A DNA stretch of 64,000 bases from Sphingobacterium sp. ML3W (GTDB lineage: Bacteria; Bacteroidota; Bacteroidia; Sphingobacteriales; Sphingobacteriaceae), in the NCBI RefSeq assembly GCF_000747525.1, contig NZ_CP009278.1:434001-498000 (forward strand). Direction: 5' to 3'. Within the stretch, counting starts at the first letter, position 1. Each line of letters begins with the position of its first letter. Shown here in pieces: positions 60,490 through 64,000 of this stretch. Under the pieces are notes generated by a model. It was given only the letters and a program-made list of their open reading frames with translations. It had not been told where the DNA came from and did no database searches. The position numbers and the translations under genes are program-made.

Positions 60490-60511
60490 TTTTAATTAAT
60501 TAATTTACAAC

Positions 60512-61129
60512 ATGTCAGGTATTATTGGAAAAAAAGTAGGAATGACAAGCCTGTTTGATGCAGAGGGAAAAAACATTCCGTGTACTGTTATTCAAGCTGG
60601 TCCGTGCGTGGTTACGCAGATACGTACGGAAGAGAAAGATGGCTACGCTGCTGTTCAACTTGGCTTCGGTGAAGCTAAGGAAAAGAACACAACGAATTCT
60701 TTAAAGGGGCACTTTGCAAAAGCAAACACAACGCCTAAGCGTAAGCTGGTAGAGTTTAAAACTTTCCCAGATGCTAAACAACTTGGTGACGTAGTTGACG
60801 TTACACTTTTTGAGGAGGGCGAGTACGTTGACGTAGTCGGTACTTCAAAAGGTAAGGGTTTCCAAGGTGTAATGAAACGTCATGGATTTGGTGGTGTAGG
60901 TGGTGCGACTCACGGTCAGCACAACAGATTACGTGCGCCAGGTTCAATTGGTGCGGCTTCTTGGCCTTCGCGTGTATTTAAAGGTATGCGTATGGCGGGC
61001 CGTATGGGTGGTGATAAAGTTAAAGTTCAAAACTTACAAGTTTTGAAAGTTTACGCTGATCAAAACCTAATCGTTGTTAGTGGTTCCATCCCAGGAGCTA
61101 AAGGTTCTTATGTAGTTGTAGACAAATAG
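60512..61129 (+). CDS. rplC: 50S ribosomal protein L3
   Basis: 205 residues. [37 protein letters not shown] with [15 protein letters not shown], and [16 protein letters not shown] are the L3 signatures. It is first in the operon; rpsJ, which precedes it in most bacteria, is not here. It ends 3 bases before rplD. Confidence 0.98.
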   Translation: MSGIIGKKVGMTSLFDAEGKNIPCTVIQAGPCVVTQIRTEEKDGYAAVQLGFGEAKEKNTTNSLKGHFAKANTTPKRKLVEFKTFPDAKQLGDVVDVTLFEEGEYVDVVGTSKGKGFQGVMKRHGFGGVGGATHGQHNRLRAPGSIGAASWPSRVFKGMRMAGRMGGDKVKVQNLQVLKVYADQNLIVVSGSIPGAKGSYVVVDK

Positions 61130-61132
61130 GAA

Positions 61133-61762
61133 ATGGAAGTTAAAGTTTTAAATTTATCAGGTAAAGAAACAGGTGCCAAGGTGCAACTTCCTGAGTCGGT
61201 ATTTGGGTTAGAGCCTAACGATCATGCGATCTATTTGGACGTGAAGCAGTACTTAGCGAATCAACGCCAAGGAACTCACAAATCTAAACAACGAAATGAA
61301 ATTGCGGGTTCGACTCGTAAATTACACAAACAAAAAGGTACTGGTGGTGCTCGTGCGGGTTCTATCAAATCTCCATTGTTTAATGGTGGTGGCCGTGTAT
61401 TCGGTCCTCAACCTCGTGATTACAGTTTCAAATTGAATAAAAAATTGAAACAAGTAGCACGTAAATCAGCGTTAAGCTACAAAGCAATTGATAACAACGT
61501 GGTAGTATTGGATGAAGTTAAATTTGACTCAATCCAAACTAAAAACTATGTTGCTTTCGTAAATGCTTTAAATGTAGCAGATGAGAAAACTTTATTGGTT
61601 TTATCAGCGCAAGATAATATCGTTTATTTATCAAGCAGAAACTTGAAAAAAGCAAAAGTAACAACTGTAGATCAATTGAATACATATGATGTATTAAATG
61701 CAGGTAAGTTATTATTTACTACAGGTTCGCTTAAAACTTTGGAGGAGGCATTAGCTAAGTAA
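61133..61762 (+). CDS. rplD: 50S ribosomal protein L4
   Basis: 209 residues. The extended loop contacting the exit tunnel is visible (KQKGTGGARAGSIKSPLF, GGGRVFGPQPRDY). Besides its structural role, L4 represses the S10 operon in gammaproteobacteria, making it a candidate ligand for the leader hairpin here. It is 1 base from rplW. Confidence 0.98.
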   Translation: MEVKVLNLSGKETGAKVQLPESVFGLEPNDHAIYLDVKQYLANQRQGTHKSKQRNEIAGSTRKLHKQKGTGGARAGSIKSPLFNGGGRVFGPQPRDYSFKLNKKLKQVARKSALSYKAIDNNVVVLDEVKFDSIQTKNYVAFVNALNVADEKTLLVLSAQDNIVYLSSRNLKKAKVTTVDQLNTYDVLNAGKLLFTTGSLKTLEEALAK

Positions 61763-61763
61763 T

Positions 61764-62054
61764 ATGGACATTATTAAAAAACCTATCTTAACTGAGAAAG
61801 CTTCATTTTTAACGGAAAAATTAAACCGTTATGCTTTCAAAGTAGATCACAGAGCTAACAAAATTCAGATCAAAACAGCAATTGAGGCTATGTTTGGCGT
61901 TACTGTTGTTGCAGTTAACACTGCAGTAGTAGCAGGTAAAGCTAAAAGCCGTTACACAAAAGCGGGTTTCGTATCTGGTAGAGCTCCTAAGTATAAAAAA
62001 GCTGTCATTACTATTAAGGACGGCGAAACTATTGACTTTTACAGTACTATATAA
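61764..62054 (+). CDS. rplW: 50S ribosomal protein L23
   Basis: 96 residues. IIKKPILTEKA is the N-terminal signature, then NRYAFKVDHRANKIQIKTAIE and the basic loop AGKAKSRYTKAGFVSGRAPK. It sits at the tunnel exit and docks trigger factor and SRP. It is in-line between rplD and rplB. Confidence 0.97.
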   Translation: MDIIKKPILTEKASFLTEKLNRYAFKVDHRANKIQIKTAIEAMFGVTVVAVNTAVVAGKAKSRYTKAGFVSGRAPKYKKAVITIKDGETIDFYSTI

Positions 62055-62060
62055 TTAGAG

Positions 62061-62888
62061 ATGGCAGTTAAAAGATTCAAACCGGTAACCCCTGGTACTC
62101 GTTTCAGAGTAGGCGCTGACTATTCTGACGTAACAACTAATGTTCCTGAAAAAACGTTAGTAGTTGGAAGCAACAAAAGATCGGGCGGTCGTAATAAATC
62201 CGGTAAAATGACTATGCGTTACATCGGTGGGGGACACAAGAAAGTTTACCGATTAATAGATTTCAAACGCGATAAAAAAGATATCCCTGCAACAGTAGCT
62301 ACAATTGAGTACGATCCAAACCGTACAGCACGTATTGCATTATTGCATTATGTTGATGGTGAGAAACGTTACATCATTGCTCCAGCTGGTTTAAAAGTTG
62401 GAATGACAGTAGTTGCAGGAGAAAAAGTTGCCCCTGAAGTAGGTAATACAATACCATTAGCAAACATTCCATTGGGATCTATCATCCACAACATCGAATT
62501 GAACCCTGGTCAAGGTGGTTCAATCGCTCGTTCGGCTGGTACTTATGCCCAATTGTCTGCTCGTGACGGTAAATATGCTATTATCAAATTACCTTCAAGT
62601 GAGACACGTATGATCTTATTGACTTGCGTTGCTACAATCGGTTCAGTATCTAACCACGATAGAAAAATCGAAGTGTTAGGTAAGGCTGGTCGTAACCGTT
62701 GGTTAGGACGTCGTCCAAGAGTTCGTGGTGTAGCTATGAACCCAGTCGATCACCCTATGGGTGGTGGTGAGGGTCGTACCTCAGGAGGACAACCTCGTTC
62801 ACGCACAGGTGTTTTAGCTAAAGGCTTCAAAACACGCGACAAGAAGAAAACATCGAATCGTTACATCATTGAGAGAAGGAAAAAATAA
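62061..62888 (+). CDS. rplB: 50S ribosomal protein L2
   Basis: 275 residues. The peptidyl-transferase-centre region has [17 protein letters not shown] (the His-containing loop near residue 228), and the N-terminal part carries [21 protein letters not shown]. Its stop overlaps the rpsS start by 1 base (ATAATG). Confidence 0.98.
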   Translation: MAVKRFKPVTPGTRFRVGADYSDVTTNVPEKTLVVGSNKRSGGRNKSGKMTMRYIGGGHKKVYRLIDFKRDKKDIPATVATIEYDPNRTARIALLHYVDGEKRYIIAPAGLKVGMTVVAGEKVAPEVGNTIPLANIPLGSIIHNIELNPGQGGSIARSAGTYAQLSARDGKYAIIKLPSSETRMILLTCVATIGSVSNHDRKIEVLGKAGRNRWLGRRPRVRGVAMNPVDHPMGGGEGRTSGGQPRSRTGVLAKGFKTRDKKKTSNRYIIERRKK

Positions 62889-63154
62889 TGGCTCGTTCAA
62901 TTAAAAAAGGTCCTTATATCGATCACAACTTAGAAGGAAAAGTTCTTTCTATGAATGAAACTAACAAAAAGTCAGTTATCAAAACTTGGTCTCGTAGATC
63001 AATGATTTCTCCTGATTTTGTTGGTCATACCTTTGCAGTGCACAATGGGAATAAATTTATTCCTGTTTATGTAACGGAAAATATGGTAGGTCACAAATTA
63101 GGCGAATTCGCTCCTACACGTACATTCAGAGGCCACGCAGAAAAGAAAAAATAA
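62888..63154 (+). CDS. rpsS: 30S ribosomal protein S19
   Basis: 88 residues. [37 protein letters not shown], and [14 protein letters not shown] are the S19 signatures. The ATG overlaps the rplB stop. It binds 16S rRNA in the head with S13. Confidence 0.98.
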   Translation: MARSIKKGPYIDHNLEGKVLSMNETNKKSVIKTWSRRSMISPDFVGHTFAVHNGNKFIPVYVTENMVGHKLGEFAPTRTFRGHAEKKK

Positions 63155-63160
63155 TAGGTA

Positions 63161-63595
63161 ATGGAAGCAACAAAAAAACTTAAAAAGTCTGTTTTAATAA
63201 GACAGCGCAAAGAGCAAGAGAAAGCTCAAATAGGAGGAGCTTCTACTGCCAAATTATTAAATTGCCCTACTTCACCTCGTAAGATGCGTTTAGTAGTGGA
63301 CTTAATTCGTGGCGAGAAAGTAGAAAATGCTTTATATATTTTAAAGCATACAAGCAAAGAAGTAGCAATCCGTGTAGAGAAATTATTATTATCTGCAATT
63401 AAAAACTGGGAGGCTAGAAACGAAGGTAAATCTGTTGAAGATAGTCAATTATACGTTAAAGAAGTATCAGTAGCAGGTGGTCGTCAATTGAAAAGATTAC
63501 GTCCAGCTCCTCAAGGTCGCGGTTACAGAATTCGTAAGCGTTCAAACCATGTTACTTTGATCGTTGACAGTAAATCTAACGTTGAACAAAACTAA
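63161..63595 (+). CDS. rplV: 50S ribosomal protein L22
   Basis: 144 residues, longer than E. coli L22 (110) because of a 35-residue basic N-terminal extension ([19 protein letters not shown]), usual in Bacteroidota. The core has [24 protein letters not shown] and the hairpin [19 protein letters not shown] that lines the exit tunnel. Confidence 0.96.
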   Translation: MEATKKLKKSVLIRQRKEQEKAQIGGASTAKLLNCPTSPRKMRLVVDLIRGEKVENALYILKHTSKEVAIRVEKLLLSAIKNWEARNEGKSVEDSQLYVKEVSVAGGRQLKRLRPAPQGRGYRIRKRSNHVTLIVDSKSNVEQN

Positions 63596-63606
63596 TTTAT
63601 TGAGAA

Positions 63607-64000
63607 ATGGGACAAAAAGCAAATCCAATAGGTAGCAGATTAGGAATCATCAAAGGTTGGGATTCTAATTGGTTCGGAGGAAAAAACTATGCCGATAAAT
63701 TAGTAGAAGACGAAAAGATTAGAAAATATCTTTCTGTTCGTATAGCAAAAGGTGGTGTAGCAAAAGTTGTTATTGAAAGAACTTTAAAACGTATCACAGT
63801 AACTATCCATACAGCCAGACCTGGTATCGTTATCGGTAAAGGTGGTCAAGAAGTTGATAAAATCAAGGAAGAGTTAAAGAAAATCACTAAAAAAGATGTT
63901 CAAATTAACATTTTCGAGATTAAACGCCCTGAGTTAGACGCTAAATTAGTGGCTGAAGGTATCGCTAAGCAATTAGAAGCTCGTATTTCATTCCGTCGTG
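63607..64000 (+). CDS. rpsC: 30S ribosomal protein S3 (partial, runs off the window)
   Basis: 131 codons from the ATG at 63607, open to the edge. [21 protein letters not shown] opens S3, and the KH motif [18 protein letters not shown] lies near residue 80. The sequence reaches [16 protein letters not shown] before the edge. The start is 11 bases after the rplV stop. Confidence 0.96.
   Translation, partial: MGQKANPIGSRLGIIKGWDSNWFGGKNYADKLVEDEKIRKYLSVRIAKGGVAKVVIERTLKRITVTIHTARPGIVIGKGGQEVDKIKEELKKITKKDVQINIFEIKRPELDAKLVAEGIAKQLEARISFRR

Overview
The window is about 64 kb of low-GC chromosome from a member of the Bacteroidota, most likely the Sphingobacteriaceae (Sphingobacterium/Pedobacter type). 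The evidence is the gene families (IPExxxVDY protein, DUF4374 lipoproteins, CarboxypepD_reg TonB receptors, Bacteroidota LptE), the lack of Shine-Dalgarno sequences, and repeated TAnnTTTG -7 boxes, the form used by the Bacteroidota primary sigma factor. I found no tRNA, rRNA, CRISPR array, insertion sequence or prophage.

Layout. 0-2 kb: a short conserved protein, a secreted CarboxypepD_reg-like protein and an OmpA-family lipoprotein. 2-9.1 kb: a plus-strand run miaB, sigma-54 activator, lptE, TPR protein, secG, then groES-groL. 9.2-15.7 kb (minus): ggt with a secreted partner, a MazG-like hydrolase, dtd, and a TonB receptor behind a TPP riboswitch. 16.2-20.3 kb: an amidohydrolase, acyP, a flippase, and a convergent dus gene that shares its 3' end with the flippase. 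20.6-31.4 kb (minus): an iron or xenosiderophore acquisition locus. It holds an ECF sigma factor, a short FecR, a DUF4374 lipoprotein, the wreck of a second receptor/lipoprotein pair, an intact receptor - DUF4374 lipoprotein - PepSY trio laid out like Bacteroides xusABC, and another beta-barrel receptor. 31.4-35.4 kb (minus): trpE, a PchB-like chorismate mutase, trpG and trpC behind a leader-peptide attenuator, then trmD. 35.5-42.6 kb: an ABC-F ATPase, small proteins, ssb, metE behind a SAM-I riboswitch, and a PAP2 phosphatase. 42.8-47.6 kb: an RprXY-like two-component system and pyk. 47.7-55.1 kb: an IPExxxVDY protein, acpP-fabF-rnc, hisS, pdhA-pdhC. 55.2-60.3 kb: a serine hydrolase, a CoA-binding protein, a decayed secreted gene, and a GH88/DUF2264 pair for uronic-acid oligosaccharides. 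60.5-64 kb: a ribosomal-protein operon that starts at rplC and runs off the window inside rpsC.

How it works together. Most of the window is housekeeping. The notable content is regulatory: three RNA switches (TPP, SAM-I, and a trp leader peptide with three Trp codons), several promoters placed so that the mRNA would start at or next to the start codon, and the iron locus with its decayed twin. The intact receptor and the decayed one carry the same 20-nt element at nearly the same distance from their start codons, which suggests one regulator, plausibly the linked ECF sigma factor, once controlled both.
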